Under the pieces are notes generated by a model that was not told the origin of the DNA, did no database searches, and saw nothing but the letters and a program-made list of their open reading frames with translations. This document shows, piece by piece, positions 45,115 to 55,816 of a DNA stretch of 64,000 bases (position 1 is its first letter; each line of letters begins with the position of its first letter). The stretch covers positions 1-64,000 of the IMG/VR virus record IMGVR_UViG_3300047566_000267. One strand, 5' to 3'. The stretch comes from a virus. The position numbers were made by a program, and so were the translations under genes.

Positions 45115-46668
45115 ATGGCCAGTCCCACTTTAAAAGAACTGAAATACAGACGGTTTGATGAGTTAATGGATGAAATATACATTGACTTACCTTCTTTTAC
45201 AAGGGAGGGTATGGTAGAGCCGGGCCAGCTTGTTAAAGTTGCCCAAAGGGTTAACTATGAGCTTGGTCTTAAGATACATGGTACAAAAGAAACTATTTTG
45301 GATATTGAGCATGGTAAAGCCAAGCTTCCTGCTGACTTCTACATACTTAACTTTGCTACTCTCTGCAACCATTACACAGTTGTAGAATCAGGATTGTTTA
45401 ATGGAATACACACAGAGACAAAAGTAACTCCGGTACAGAATCCAAATAGTATACCACAATTAACATCTTGTCCTTGTTGGACTGTAATTTCTGCAGGGGC
45501 CCAGTGCCCGGTTACTTATTGTGATGGTACTCAGAGTATGGTGTATTTTCCACCAAATGATGATGGTTCCCCAAAAACTACTAAGCTGTGTGCTACTTTT
45601 GTTGATGTGGCAAATGCTCATGGTGGTAGTAGCCAAGTGCCAGGATGTGGTTGTTATACAGTAACAAACTTACTTTCAGGTGCAGGTACTGGTGCTACTA
45701 TTACTTCATGTATTGATTCTACTACTAGTTCTTTTAGCATAGAGGCAGGAAAATCAGTTAATTGTTGTTCTTCAACAGTTCCTGTTGTAAATGGCCCGGC
45801 TGGTTCTATATCTGTTGCTTACAATCAAGATTGCTATAGTGTAATCCGTAAAGATGGTACTATGGGAGTATCCTGTACACAGGCAACTGCCAATATAACA
45901 GCTACTACTTCTTCTTTTTGCTATAATGACCCAGACTCAGGTACACTTACCTGTGATAAACCAGAGGTATGTGGATGTGTTACAGTAGAGCCAACTGTTG
46001 ACTGTGCTGTAGTAGACACAGATCCTTGGAAGCAGAACAAAGTTTATACCATCTGCAATAATACTCAGCAGGTAAATGTGATAGAGTATCATTCCAATGA
46101 AGTAAGAAAGTATGATACCTTTGAGCATATTTATATGGTGCCTTCTAAAGAAGCATCGTCCTTTTGTGTAAATACCAGATTTGACCGGGCCCCACACAGA
46201 GGCTACATAAGAGATGGTTTCTTGTATGTTCCTACCATGGAGAATTATGGTGAGTATGGAACAGTAGGTTCCGGAGGGCAGTACATGAATGCCCATGAGT
46301 ATGAAAGATGTGGAAAGGTATATATCTGTTACCTGGGAGCAATGGAAGATGATAATGGTGATCTGCTTGTATTAGATCATCCAAAAATAAATGAGTACTA
46401 TGAGTGGGCCATAAAAGAAAGAATATTTCAAAATATTTACCTGAATGGTGAGCCTGACATGGAAAGAAGACTGCAGCTTGTACAGGCAGAACTCAAAAGT
46501 GCAAGAGCACAGGCATTGTCTATTGCAACTATGCCTGATTTTTACGAGCTTAAAAATACTATAGAGATGAACAGAAAGGCAATGTACTACAAGTATTTGC
46601 ATCCTTTTAGTTCTCTCTATGCAAATACTCCAGGCTGGCCGTGGGCTATTAACTCTGAATATATCTAA
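45115..46668 (+). CDS. ring/tail-tube-like virion protein, 517 aa
   Basis: 517 residues: N-terminal helical/mixed domain (YRRFDELMDEIYIDLPSFTR; ELGLKIHGTKETILDIEHGK), a Cys-rich insertion (about 115-300; CPCWTVISAGAQCPVTYC and VPGCGCYTVTNLL), and a C-terminal helical region (ERRLQLVQAELKSARAQALS). It is conserved at this position in crAss-like phages and probably forms the largest ring under the portal. Its stop overlaps the next ATG by one base. The Cys-rich insertion is unusual. Confidence 0.6.
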   Translation: MASPTLKELKYRRFDELMDEIYIDLPSFTREGMVEPGQLVKVAQRVNYELGLKIHGTKETILDIEHGKAKLPADFYILNFATLCNHYTVVESGLFNGIHTETKVTPVQNPNSIPQLTSCPCWTVISAGAQCPVTYCDGTQSMVYFPPNDDGSPKTTKLCATFVDVANAHGGSSQVPGCGCYTVTNLLSGAGTGATITSCIDSTTSSFSIEAGKSVNCCSSTVPVVNGPAGSISVAYNQDCYSVIRKDGTMGVSCTQATANITATTSSFCYNDPDSGTLTCDKPEVCGCVTVEPTVDCAVVDTDPWKQNKVYTICNNTQQVNVIEYHSNEVRKYDTFEHIYMVPSKEASSFCVNTRFDRAPHRGYIRDGFLYVPTMENYGEYGTVGSGGQYMNAHEYERCGKVYICYLGAMEDDNGDLLVLDHPKINEYYEWAIKERIFQNIYLNGEPDMERRLQLVQAELKSARAQALSIATMPDFYELKNTIEMNRKAMYYKYLHPFSSLYANTPGWPWAINSEYI

Positions 46669-49600
46669 TGGCACAAGAACAACAGGGACAACAAAACCAA
46701 CCTCAGCAACCAGGTACAACCAACACTTTTACAGGTGGGATGGTAAAAGATCCTATTGACCTGTTTAAGAAGAATGATACCTATACTCATGCTAGGAACA
46801 TGACAAACATGCTGGCTGATGGGCAGTTGTATGGTAAAAGTGCAGAGCCAGCTAACATTACTTCTGTTTCTGTCCCATATACTCCCATAGGGTTTATATA
46901 TCTGTCTGATGATCAGTGGTTGGTTTTTAGTACGGACAATACTACTTCAGAAATAGGATTGTTTGATGATGCTAATAATACCTACAGCACATTAATGAAT
47001 GATGCTGCTACTCTGGCTGCTGGTAAACCCGGTTTGAACTTTAAAACAAGTAACCTGATTACAGGTGCAGCAAGAAGAGGGTATGATTGTGGGTTTGATG
47101 CTTACTGGTCAGATGGTAATTTAAACCCGGACAGGACTCTTAACACAGCTACTTGTCCTTGGACTATAGGTTCAATAACTACACCCAAGACTTTTCCTAA
47201 CCCATGGGTACAAAGTTGTATAGTATCTGCAGGCTGCTACATCTGCCACAATACTGATGTAATAGATATTGAACAACTTCGGCTGGCCCCTATAATAAGT
47301 ACTCCTTGCCTTAAGGTTACTAAACATGCTGGTTTAGGACAATTGCTTAATGGCACCTATCAGGTTTGTATGGCATATGCTATAAACAGTATCAAGTGTA
47401 CTGATTATGTAGCATTTTCTGATGTAATCTCATTGTGGAGACATCTTTCCACAGGTAATGCTTTTGACCTGCACATCAATGGTATAGATAGTGACACCAA
47501 GGTTCGTTTTACAGAAATGGAGATTGTTGTTATCTCTATGGTTAACCAGCAGGTGCAAGCTAAGAGACTGGGGATCTATTCCACTAACTTGGAAAAGATT
47601 ACAATAGATAACATTGATGCTACTCTGCCAAACATCCCTCTGGAGAAATTACCTATCTCTTCACCTGCTATAGTAAGTAGTGATGCTATTTATAGTATTT
47701 CCAATTACCTTACCAGAGTAGGTCCAAAAGAGAGACCTGATTTTAACTACCAGATCCTAGCAAACAATATCCAGACATGGTGGGTAGCTGTAGAGTATGA
47801 TGAGGACTACTACCATCTAGGTGGTGATGAGAATGGTATGAATGTAAGTTTTCTCAGAGGAGAGGTTTACTCATACTATATTAGGTTTGAGTACAATACA
47901 GGTGATAAGAGTGCTTCTTACCATATACCGGCAAGAAGCACATCAAGTACTGGTAGTCCTACTGTTACTCTTGGTCCTCCCCCTGCTTATCTGGCTCCTG
48001 CTGGACAGTTAGGTGGACGGGCTATTGCCTATGGCCGGACAGGTGTGTATACTTCTAATGAAAGATATCCTGACCGTTCTCCGGCTGTATGGGGGCCACT
48101 TTGTGGAAAGCCTATTATGCACCATCAGTTTCCGGATCAAACAACTCCTGCTTATGGTACTACTATTCTTTCCCATTTTAATCCAAATGGTGCACCTGCT
48201 TTAGGACAGAAAAATACCATTTCTGTAATGGGAGTATTCTTTTCCAACATTGCTTCACCTGTAGACAACAATGGTAACCTTATACCTGACATAGTTGGGT
48301 ATGAGATACTTCGTTCTACAAGAGATGGACATGAGAGTATTGTTGCCAAGGGGATGATCAACAACATGAGGACTTATAGTAGTCAAGATAATGGTGTTAA
48401 AGATGGGCTTTTCCAGAACTACCCCTACAATGAAATTCCAGATAGAACTGCTACTCCTCCAAGACTGGATTGGTTTCTTACCAATAAATATGCTAATGTA
48501 GAAAAAGGTACAACAGGAAATGGAGCAAATAGTCAGTTGGAAGGACATAGGGATGACATACTTTCATTCCACTCACCTGATACAACTTTCAACCATCCGT
48601 ACTTAGGTGCTGGGCAGTTGGAATTGGTAATGGCTATGGGTGGAGTCAGTAAAGGAATCTTTATACCTCCATATAAGCACCCAATGTTTAAAGTGCTTAG
48701 TAACTTTACAAACTGGTTTACTTTATTTGTTGACTCTGTATATTTTAGTATACAAGCTGGACAAATTGCATCTATGTTTGTAGGTGGACAAGCTCCAGAC
48801 TTAAAAGTAAGAGGAACGGAATCTTTACCATTTAATGCTCCATTATTAGTAACAGTACCTACACCAGACCAAATAAGTGGTACCACAATGACTCCTTCTC
48901 CAGGGTCTGTTGCAGCAGGTATTGCAAATTTGCTAATTATGACACTTTTGGATTTTATTACTTTACCAGCTTTTAATGAACAAATTCTTTCTGTTATAAA
49001 AGGACTTATTCCCCCACGGCAGTATGCAATGCAGTATAATTCTTTTGGGAATTACGATATACCCATAAATACGGGTGGTATAGTACCTTTCCCTATAGAA
49101 GACTACCAGTATGTAAAAGGACAGGTGCAATCATTCTCTGGTTATACAATTAATAACTTGTACAGGAATGATTATGTGGTTCTTAAATTAAATCAAAATA
49201 TACCTACTCGTAAGAATGATAGAAGTAGGTACAACTTAGGCCCAAATGGTTCTGCACCAATTAATAAATGGCATACTTCTCACCAGTTGCAAAATGCACC
49301 GGTTACTAATAATACTATTGATTCTTACTATGCTGTATACAGAACTCCACAAAGTTCTCAGTATGGACAGGTAGATAGCACCAAGCAGGTGCCTATAGGG
49401 TGTGTACAAAAAATAACTCCTTCTGCTACTCAGTTTTATACTTCACCTGTACTTTTTGGTGGAGACACATACATCAATCGGTACACAGAGAAGAACCCAT
49501 TTATGTTTTTCAATGACTGGTTGGTAGATGCACCTGAGGACTTTAAATATGACTACAGGGATTACATCAATGTACCTTACCCAATGTTTTGGATAAACAA

Positions 49601-51413
49601 TGATGTTATTAACTACACACTAATAGATTTTGCTTCTGATAATAGAAGGCTAGATGGACCAATAAATGTTCCAACTTTTTCTTTTGGGCCTCCTCCTAAA
49701 ATAAATGGTCTTTTCTATGTAAACACCGGTTACTTCTATTTGTTCTATAACGGATGTAGAAACTTCTTTGTAGAGAGCTCTGTCAATGTTGGGTACAGGG
49801 AATGGGAAGAACCAATAGCAAAAAGGTTCTATGACCCATATGCTTCTTCTGATGATTTTATAAACCAGTACTTCCGGGCAGACATTATAAAGAGTGACAT
49901 CTTCTATAAGTATGACTACTCTCTGTCAGCAAACAAGTTCATCAATCAATTTATATCCTGGGGCAGTTGTCTCAGAAGAGACTATGACCCTAATCTTGCA
50001 TACACCTGCTTCTCTTATTATCCACGTAGGGTAGCATACTCTTTACCACAGGAAGAGGAACAGATGCAGGATAACTGGAAGATATTTTTACCAAACAACT
50101 ACAAGGATTTTAATGACCGGGTTTCTGTCATAAAAGATCTTCATAAAACAGGTGCATTGTTCCTTATGGAGAGTTCTTCACCTATGATGTTTGCCGGTGT
50201 AGAAACAATTGCAACTCATAGTAAAACAGAATACACTATTGGTACAGGTGCATTGTTTAATCAATCTTTACAATCAATCTTAAATGTTGATGATTCTTAT
50301 GAGTATGCTTCCTGCCAAAGTAAACTAGGAGTTATTAATACTCCTCATGGTGCATTCTGGGTTTCTCAAAAAACAGGAAAACTAATAAACTTAGTAGGAG
50401 GGCAAATAGTAGATATTGGGGAGCATGCTGGGTTAAAGTACCATCTGTTGAAGTATCTTCCTTCTCAGTTGTTACAGCAGTTTCCTAACTACCCATTACA
50501 GGATAATCCTGTAGCCGGGGTAGGGGTACAACTTATCTATGATAGTGTGCACCAGATATTGTATATCTGTAAGAAAGATTACAAAGCTGTTAATCCAGCC
50601 CTGACTTCTTATGTAGGTAACAACTTTGTTTACAATGATGCTAGAGTGGGTAGACCTATAAAAGTAAGTTTGGAAGACCCTATTTACTTTGACAGTGCAT
50701 GCTGGACACTTTCTTATGATTGTGTAAAGAAAGAGTTTATAAGCTGGCATGACTGGCACCCATCTCTTGCTGTGCCTTCTAAGAATCATTTTTCAACTAC
50801 TCATAGTACATCTGGGCAATTGTGGAGACACAATAGTACAGTACAATCTTTTGCCAACTTCTATGGACAAAATTATCCAGTAGAGATAGAGTACTTTACC
50901 AATACCCAGGTAAATGAGAGTATTATCCAGAGTGTTGAGTGGTTACTGGAAAGTTACCAGTATGCTCCAAATGGGGTAGATAAGTTCTTGAACTATGACC
51001 AGTCATTTGATTACCTGATGGTTTATAATAAAGAGCAAAACAGCACTTTGCAGAACATGCTTCTTAAACCATGGAATAATCCTTATGCTGCTGTAAACTA
51101 TCCTAACTGGATTGGATCAACAAGACAAATCCTGTACCAGAAAGTAGAGAATAAATACCGGGTAAATGACTTCTATGATTATACTGCAGACCGGGGACAG
51201 TTTACATTGGCCAATACTCCAATGATGACTACTAATCCTGATGGTTATACCTTCAGCACAAATACCGGTTACTTTAACTTATTGAAGCCATGGAACCAAC
51301 AAAAAAGAATAAGATATACAGGAACACGTATCTTTATGAGGAAAACAAATCTTGGTAAGAATAGCTTGACAATCAGGTATGCTTCAACAAAGAATCAATA
51401 CTCTGCAAGATGA
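46668..51413 (+). CDS. tail muzzle-like protein, 1581 aa
   Basis: A 1581-residue protein in the position of the crAss-like muzzle/stabilisation protein that closes the tail end. It starts with a Gln-rich tail (QQGQQNQPQQPGTTNTFTGG) followed by a beta-propeller-like region (FIYLSDDQWLVFSTDNTTSE and repeats), with Asp/Asn/Pro-rich loops and a final RTGTRIF-like strand region. Similar proteins in P22-like phages (gp10 class) close the tail tube. Identity rests on size, location and style of sequence. Confidence 0.65.
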   Translation: MAQEQQGQQNQPQQPGTTNTFTGGMVKDPIDLFKKNDTYTHARNMTNMLADGQLYGKSAEPANITSVSVPYTPIGFIYLSDDQWLVFSTDNTTSEIGLFDDANNTYSTLMNDAATLAAGKPGLNFKTSNLITGAARRGYDCGFDAYWSDGNLNPDRTLNTATCPWTIGSITTPKTFPNPWVQSCIVSAGCYICHNTDVIDIEQLRLAPIISTPCLKVTKHAGLGQLLNGTYQVCMAYAINSIKCTDYVAFSDVISLWRHLSTGNAFDLHINGIDSDTKVRFTEMEIVVISMVNQQVQAKRLGIYSTNLEKITIDNIDATLPNIPLEKLPISSPAIVSSDAIYSISNYLTRVGPKERPDFNYQILANNIQTWWVAVEYDEDYYHLGGDENGMNVSFLRGEVYSYYIRFEYNTGDKSASYHIPARSTSSTGSPTVTLGPPPAYLAPAGQLGGRAIAYGRTGVYTSNERYPDRSPAVWGPLCGKPIMHHQFPDQTTPAYGTTILSHFNPNGAPALGQKNTISVMGVFFSNIASPVDNNGNLIPDIVGYEILRSTRDGHESIVAKGMINNMRTYSSQDNGVKDGLFQNYPYNEIPDRTATPPRLDWFLTNKYANVEKGTTGNGANSQLEGHRDDILSFHSPDTTFNHPYLGAGQLELVMAMGGVSKGIFIPPYKHPMFKVLSNFTNWFTLFVDSVYFSIQAGQIASMFVGGQAPDLKVRGTESLPFNAPLLVTVPTPDQISGTTMTPSPGSVAAGIANLLIMTLLDFITLPAFNEQILSVIKGLIPPRQYAMQYNSFGNYDIPINTGGIVPFPIEDYQYVKGQVQSFSGYTINNLYRNDYVVLKLNQNIPTRKNDRSRYNLGPNGSAPINKWHTSHQLQNAPVTNNTIDSYYAVYRTPQSSQYGQVDSTKQVPIGCVQKITPSATQFYTSPVLFGGDTYINRYTEKNPFMFFNDWLVDAPEDFKYDYRDYINVPYPMFWINNDVINYTLIDFASDNRRLDGPINVPTFSFGPPPKINGLFYVNTGYFYLFYNGCRNFFVESSVNVGYREWEEPIAKRFYDPYASSDDFINQYFRADIIKSDIFYKYDYSLSANKFINQFISWGSCLRRDYDPNLAYTCFSYYPRRVAYSLPQEEEQMQDNWKIFLPNNYKDFNDRVSVIKDLHKTGALFLMESSSPMMFAGVETIATHSKTEYTIGTGALFNQSLQSILNVDDSYEYASCQSKLGVINTPHGAFWVSQKTGKLINLVGGQIVDIGEHAGLKYHLLKYLPSQLLQQFPNYPLQDNPVAGVGVQLIYDSVHQILYICKKDYKAVNPALTSYVGNNFVYNDARVGRPIKVSLEDPIYFDSACWTLSYDCVKKEFISWHDWHPSLAVPSKNHFSTTHSTSGQLWRHNSTVQSFANFYGQNYPVEIEYFTNTQVNESIIQSVEWLLESYQYAPNGVDKFLNYDQSFDYLMVYNKEQNSTLQNMLLKPWNNPYAAVNYPNWIGSTRQILYQKVENKYRVNDFYDYTADRGQFTLANTPMMTTNPDGYTFSTNTGYFNLLKPWNQQKRIRYTGTRIFMRKTNLGKNSLTIRYASTKNQYSAR

Positions 51414-51520
51414 TAGAAATCTCTGTATGTATATATAGGCCGGATATGATTACTCTTGAAGAAGTAGTAATGCTTACAGCCGATTTAATATTAGGTGATA
51501 ATGAATTAATAGAAAATTAA
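51410..51520 (+). CDS. short protein, 36 aa
   Basis: ATG overlaps the TGA of the muzzle-like gene (ATGA) and the frame runs to TAA at 51518-51520: MIEISVCIYRPDMITLEEVV, ending DNELIEN. It is acidic and has no recognised domain. The overlap supports translation. Confidence 0.4.
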   Translation: MIEISVCIYRPDMITLEEVVMLTADLILGDNELIEN

Positions 51521-51531
51521 ACATAAATAAA

Positions 51532-51969
51532 ATGCAACTAAAAAAACCAATGTCTCCAATGTCTACTATGCCAATAAATATGGGTATGGGTGGAGGAATG
51601 ACACCAGACAGTATAGTAAGCAAGCTTTTCAATCTGCACAGCAAAGCACATTACTATCACCTGCAGACAACAAGCTTTGCACAACACAACATGCTAGATG
51701 CTTTGTATAAAGATCTGGTAGAGGCAAAAGATGGTATTGCTGAATATTTGCTTGGTGTGCAAGCCCCTAAAAGGTTTGGCCCACTTACAACTGAAACAAT
51801 TGAACCATTCAGTGAAGAAGCAGTTGCCAAGATGCTAGATGAAGGTTTTGATTTTACAATGAAACTTTGCAACTATGCTGACCAGAAAGGGCTGGAGCAA
51901 TTGTGCAATCTGTCATCTGATTTACAAGGTAGTTTTTCTAAGGCAAGGTACTTTAACACTTTTAAGTAA
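51532..51969 (+). CDS. helical-bundle protein (DUF5856-like), 145 aa
   Basis: 145 residues: a Met/Pro-rich start (MSPMSTMPINMGMGGGMTPD) and a four-helix-like part with LFNLHSKAHYYHLQTTSFAQ, HNMLDALYKDLVEAKDGIAE and a final helix. The LHS.aHyyHlqt.s.a.H.aLdalY..L.e pattern matches a family seen in crAss-like phages (DUF5856-like, ferritin-like helical bundle). Function unknown; a virion or cargo role is possible because the next three genes encode giant virion proteins. Confidence 0.6.
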   Translation: MQLKKPMSPMSTMPINMGMGGGMTPDSIVSKLFNLHSKAHYYHLQTTSFAQHNMLDALYKDLVEAKDGIAEYLLGVQAPKRFGPLTTETIEPFSEEAVAKMLDEGFDFTMKLCNYADQKGLEQLCNLSSDLQGSFSKARYFNTFK

Positions 51970-51976
51970 GTAAACA

Positions 51977-54900
51977 ATGAGCTGGTTAGAGCAGTACAAG
52001 CAAGGTGGTATGATAAAGAGAGCAGATGGTTCCTACTCTCAAAGAGGGTTGTGGGATAATATCCGGGCCAATGCTGGTTCAGGTAAAAAACCCACTAAGG
52101 AAATGCTGAGGCAGGAGAGGAAGATAAAGAAGGAATACCAACCTGGAGGACTTTGGCAATCGGATAAAGTTGCTTGGGGAGATAGTGTGCTTGGAGCTAA
52201 TGTACAAAAACCATGGGTTAAAGATTTATTTAATCCTTTTACAAGTGATGCAAATCTTGGTTACGGAGAGGGGGACTATGGAACATACTGGGTACATCCT
52301 ATAGGAAAAAGAGAGGGTATACAATTTCCTAATAAAGACCAGGCTCAGTGGTTTATGAATTATGCTGGGGAACAGAAAGAACGTATTCCTTACCAACAAG
52401 CTGTAGAAAGGTTTCATCCTAAAGGGTATCAAACAGGTGGAGCAGTGTCTATAGATGGCTACAAAAACACCTCACCTGACCGGTTCAACTCTTTTAACAT
52501 TATCCCATCTGGTAACATAACCATGGATGAGGTTAATCATCCTTTGCTTGGTATTGACAACCTAGGCAACAAAAAGCTCATGGTACCTGGGGCAGATTAT
52601 AAATTCCCAGGACAAGTTGTTATGGAGTTCCCATTACAAAACTTACCAAAGCAGGTAAAGGTAGACTCTACTGTTATGGGTAAAGGTAAGCCTAGTGAGC
52701 ACTCTAATTTTTCTATGCCTTTGTTTGAAGAAGGTGGATACATAGAAGAAATGAAAAATGGTGGTATACCCCAAAGATACAAGAACATGGGCTTTACCCA
52801 TGTGGGACAAAAGAAGTCCGGGGATGGGCAGCACAAATGGAAGGTACTGGCAAAGAAAGGTGACAGCTACAAAGTAGTACAAGGTGGTTACCGGGGAATG
52901 CAGGATTTTAAACAACACCACTCTGAGACAAGAAGGGATAATTTTTGGAGCAGAATGGGTGGTAGAGACTCTTCAAAAGCTAAAGACCCATTTAGTCCTT
53001 TGTACTGGCATAAGAGGTTTGGTACTTGGGAATATGGTGGGTATGTACCTACATACCAACAAGGTGGGCCTAGGCAGGATTTACCTAAATACATGATACC
53101 TGCAGAAGACCCATACCAAAGAAGTCATTATGACCACGTTACAGGTAAAATGTATCTTACTCCTGAGCAATATGATAACCCTGATGTTTATAACCATGAA
53201 GCTTTTCATGAGTTTCAAGATAGGATGGGCAGATTATCTGTACCTGGAAAATGGGAAGGGCCTTTAAAAAGACCATCTATGTTAGCTACACCTGAGTTAC
53301 AAGGTGCATATTTTAACAGACAAGGACTAGATGCAAATATACTAGGTAATAGATTTATACAAAAACATCCTGAATTTCAATTTGTACCAGGTGATGTGCT
53401 TTATGATAAATACATAGATGCAGCTAGATATGGAGAACCTTGGACAGTAGAAGGGGAGGCAAAAGATTTTGAAAACTATATGCATAAAAAAAGAATGCAG
53501 GGTGGTGGACCTGCTCCTATATATGTATCATCGGATAATGATCCTCAGTATAAATCTTTTCAAGATAGTTCTTATTTACATAATTTTGGACAAAGACTTC
53601 TTAGTAATTATAAACGTCTTGCAGGAAATGATGTAGTAGAAGTAAAAAAAGGTTCTTCATATGATAAAATGCTTAGAGAAAAAGTAAGGCCTGAGCAATT
53701 AATGGATAATAGTCAAGCTATTGGTGTTCTCAAAAATGATATGTTAGAATTTCAATCTAAAGGTAACAAATCAATTAAACCTAATGATTTTGTTGCTTTT
53801 ATATCAAATCCTGATAACAGTGCAAAAGATATTTTAACTGGCAGGTCATTTTTAAACCTTTTTGGTAAAGGACAAAGAGTTCCAGGAGCAAGAATACCTC
53901 AGTGGAAAGAACCTGTTCAACAAGTAATATATCAACCCTCTACAATACCTACACAAAAAAATATAATAGTCACAAAACAAAAACCAACTTTACAACACAT
54001 TCCAAAAATAGGAGTATCTGGATTGGAAGAACTTCCAGTTAATATACAACAACAAAATTTACAGTATGTAAACCCAGAAGATGCAAACTTAAATCCAGAG
54101 GTATGGCTTTCACCTGAGGTACAAGGAAACTTTTTTAGACCTGCAGGTTTTTACAAACAAGGAATATTACCTGGACAAAACTGGGTACCAAATAGAAAAT
54201 ACGGAGGCTGGTTAAGTAAGTATCAGGAAGGTGGCTGGAAGCCAAGCACAACAGCTACAATCAATACTCCTTTACCTACAGGTGTATCAGCTGGTACTGT
54301 AAATTACCAAGATTGGGAACATAAACCATCTGTAGCTACACCTGACCCACAAGTATTGGAACAAATAAGAAGGGAACAAGAGTTGTCTAGTAAAAGTCTT
54401 ATAGGCAAAGCAAGGCAAAAACTTGAATCTATTCCTTTTCCTTTAAACATGCCTACTTATCCAATAGAAGCTGCTACAAGAATATTTGATCCTCATTATC
54501 ATTACACACAAGGATACTCTGGTTATAGTGCTTTTCCTGGTGCAGGTCAAGCAATGATGGATGCTGATGCAATAGTTGGTTTAGGAGAAGGTATAGCAGG
54601 AATAGGTAGAAGTGCAAGTAGAGAAATGAGATCAATACCTAAGAGTCTTGAAAGAATAAAAACAGCCACTATACCTGTTGCACCATTGTCTCCTAGTGAA
54701 ACTAACCTTTTAAAAAATACAAGAGTTGTAGGATCTATAGCTCAGAGTGGTAGCTTTGAAGATGCTGCCATGTTACAAAAATTAATGGGTAAAGTAGAAA
54801 ATTTACCTGATGATCATTTAAAAAATCTGACTGGTTTTACAAAGGATGAAATAAAACAAAAAATAGAAAATCTAAAAAGTGCAGAAATAGCAAAGAAGCA

Positions 54901-55798
54901 AAAAGAAGCTAGTGCTGTTTCAGATGACTCTGATTTTGCAAGATTTCAAGAAAGACTGAGAAGGCATCAAGCACAAACTCAACAACAAGCACAAACTATC
55001 AGTAATTTATATAGGGATATATTTTCAGAAGAAAGAGTACCTGAGCCTGTACTAAACCCTAGCACACATTCCTACTCTTCAGAAGGAATAGACCCCCAAA
55101 GAGTAGATGCTATAAGAAGAAGATTTATACAAGGACAGAGGCTTAATTTAGAGGAACAAAGTTTTTTGCAAAGAGCAAATCAAGCTCTTATAGACGATAT
55201 AGATTTACCTAGTCCTTCTAGTTGGGAAACTTATACTGCCCCTTCTTATTATAATTGGGGACCTTTAGTAAAACCAGTAGAAAAACCTACTATAACAAGT
55301 AAATTAACTGACTGGTATTTGCAAAAAAAAGGACTTGCTCCAATTCAAAAAACAGCAATGCCAGTTACAGAAACTCTTTTACCTAGTTTACATTCTGGGG
55401 CAGGAGTAAATCCTGCAGCTAAAATTTTACAGGCATATAATAAAGTAAAAGCAGCTCCAAAAGGTCAAAGTTTTATACCTGCTCATTCAATGTCAACTGA
55501 TAGTTATCCTGCAAGTCTAGGTATGATTAACAAAATAGTTAATGAAGATATTGCCAATATTAACTATCATGGGCATCAAGGTTTAAATAATCTTGGATTT
55601 CCTACACAAGCAGGTATATCAAATGATGTAATGGTAAGAGAGATAAACCAACATCTGCAAAATATAAACAAGAACATGCAAAATAAAATACCATATGCTT
55701 ATCTTGATGAAAGTGGTTCTATACAAGCTCCTATATTAACAGGAACAAGAAAAAAATATGGTGGTACAATAAAAAATAACTGGTTAAAAAATTATTAA
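51977..55798 (+). CDS. giant virion protein with HExxH metalloprotease-like motif, 1273 aa
   Basis: 1273 residues with recurring short motifs YGG/QGG (YKQGGMIK, WEYGGYVPTYQQGG, KYGGWLSKYQEGG, KKYGGTIKNN). A zinc-protease-like motif HEAFH lies at about 407-411 (YNHEAFHEFQDRMG). The middle and C-terminal parts are helical and low complexity (about 680-1100), ending KKYGGTIKNNWLKNY. Proteins of this type are the packaged cargo/ejection proteins of crAss-like phages. The segment 53.3-55.8 kb is AT-rich with no CCGG, unlike its surroundings. Possible roles: ejection, processing of neighbouring cargo, or entry. Confidence 0.6.
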   Translation: MSWLEQYKQGGMIKRADGSYSQRGLWDNIRANAGSGKKPTKEMLRQERKIKKEYQPGGLWQSDKVAWGDSVLGANVQKPWVKDLFNPFTSDANLGYGEGDYGTYWVHPIGKREGIQFPNKDQAQWFMNYAGEQKERIPYQQAVERFHPKGYQTGGAVSIDGYKNTSPDRFNSFNIIPSGNITMDEVNHPLLGIDNLGNKKLMVPGADYKFPGQVVMEFPLQNLPKQVKVDSTVMGKGKPSEHSNFSMPLFEEGGYIEEMKNGGIPQRYKNMGFTHVGQKKSGDGQHKWKVLAKKGDSYKVVQGGYRGMQDFKQHHSETRRDNFWSRMGGRDSSKAKDPFSPLYWHKRFGTWEYGGYVPTYQQGGPRQDLPKYMIPAEDPYQRSHYDHVTGKMYLTPEQYDNPDVYNHEAFHEFQDRMGRLSVPGKWEGPLKRPSMLATPELQGAYFNRQGLDANILGNRFIQKHPEFQFVPGDVLYDKYIDAARYGEPWTVEGEAKDFENYMHKKRMQGGGPAPIYVSSDNDPQYKSFQDSSYLHNFGQRLLSNYKRLAGNDVVEVKKGSSYDKMLREKVRPEQLMDNSQAIGVLKNDMLEFQSKGNKSIKPNDFVAFISNPDNSAKDILTGRSFLNLFGKGQRVPGARIPQWKEPVQQVIYQPSTIPTQKNIIVTKQKPTLQHIPKIGVSGLEELPVNIQQQNLQYVNPEDANLNPEVWLSPEVQGNFFRPAGFYKQGILPGQNWVPNRKYGGWLSKYQEGGWKPSTTATINTPLPTGVSAGTVNYQDWEHKPSVATPDPQVLEQIRREQELSSKSLIGKARQKLESIPFPLNMPTYPIEAATRIFDPHYHYTQGYSGYSAFPGAGQAMMDADAIVGLGEGIAGIGRSASREMRSIPKSLERIKTATIPVAPLSPSETNLLKNTRVVGSIAQSGSFEDAAMLQKLMGKVENLPDDHLKNLTGFTKDEIKQKIENLKSAEIAKKQKEASAVSDDSDFARFQERLRRHQAQTQQQAQTISNLYRDIFSEERVPEPVLNPSTHSYSSEGIDPQRVDAIRRRFIQGQRLNLEEQSFLQRANQALIDDIDLPSPSSWETYTAPSYYNWGPLVKPVEKPTITSKLTDWYLQKKGLAPIQKTAMPVTETLLPSLHSGAGVNPAAKILQAYNKVKAAPKGQSFIPAHSMSTDSYPASLGMINKIVNEDIANINYHGHQGLNNLGFPTQAGISNDVMVREINQHLQNINKNMQNKIPYAYLDESGSIQAPILTGTRKKYGGTIKNNWLKNY

Positions 55799-55816
55799 TA
55801 CATAAAAACAATAACA

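Noticed and set aside
51532-51969. Dps/ferritin iron-binding protein
   Set aside because: The helical pattern is similar, but the iron ligands of ferroxidase centres are not evident.
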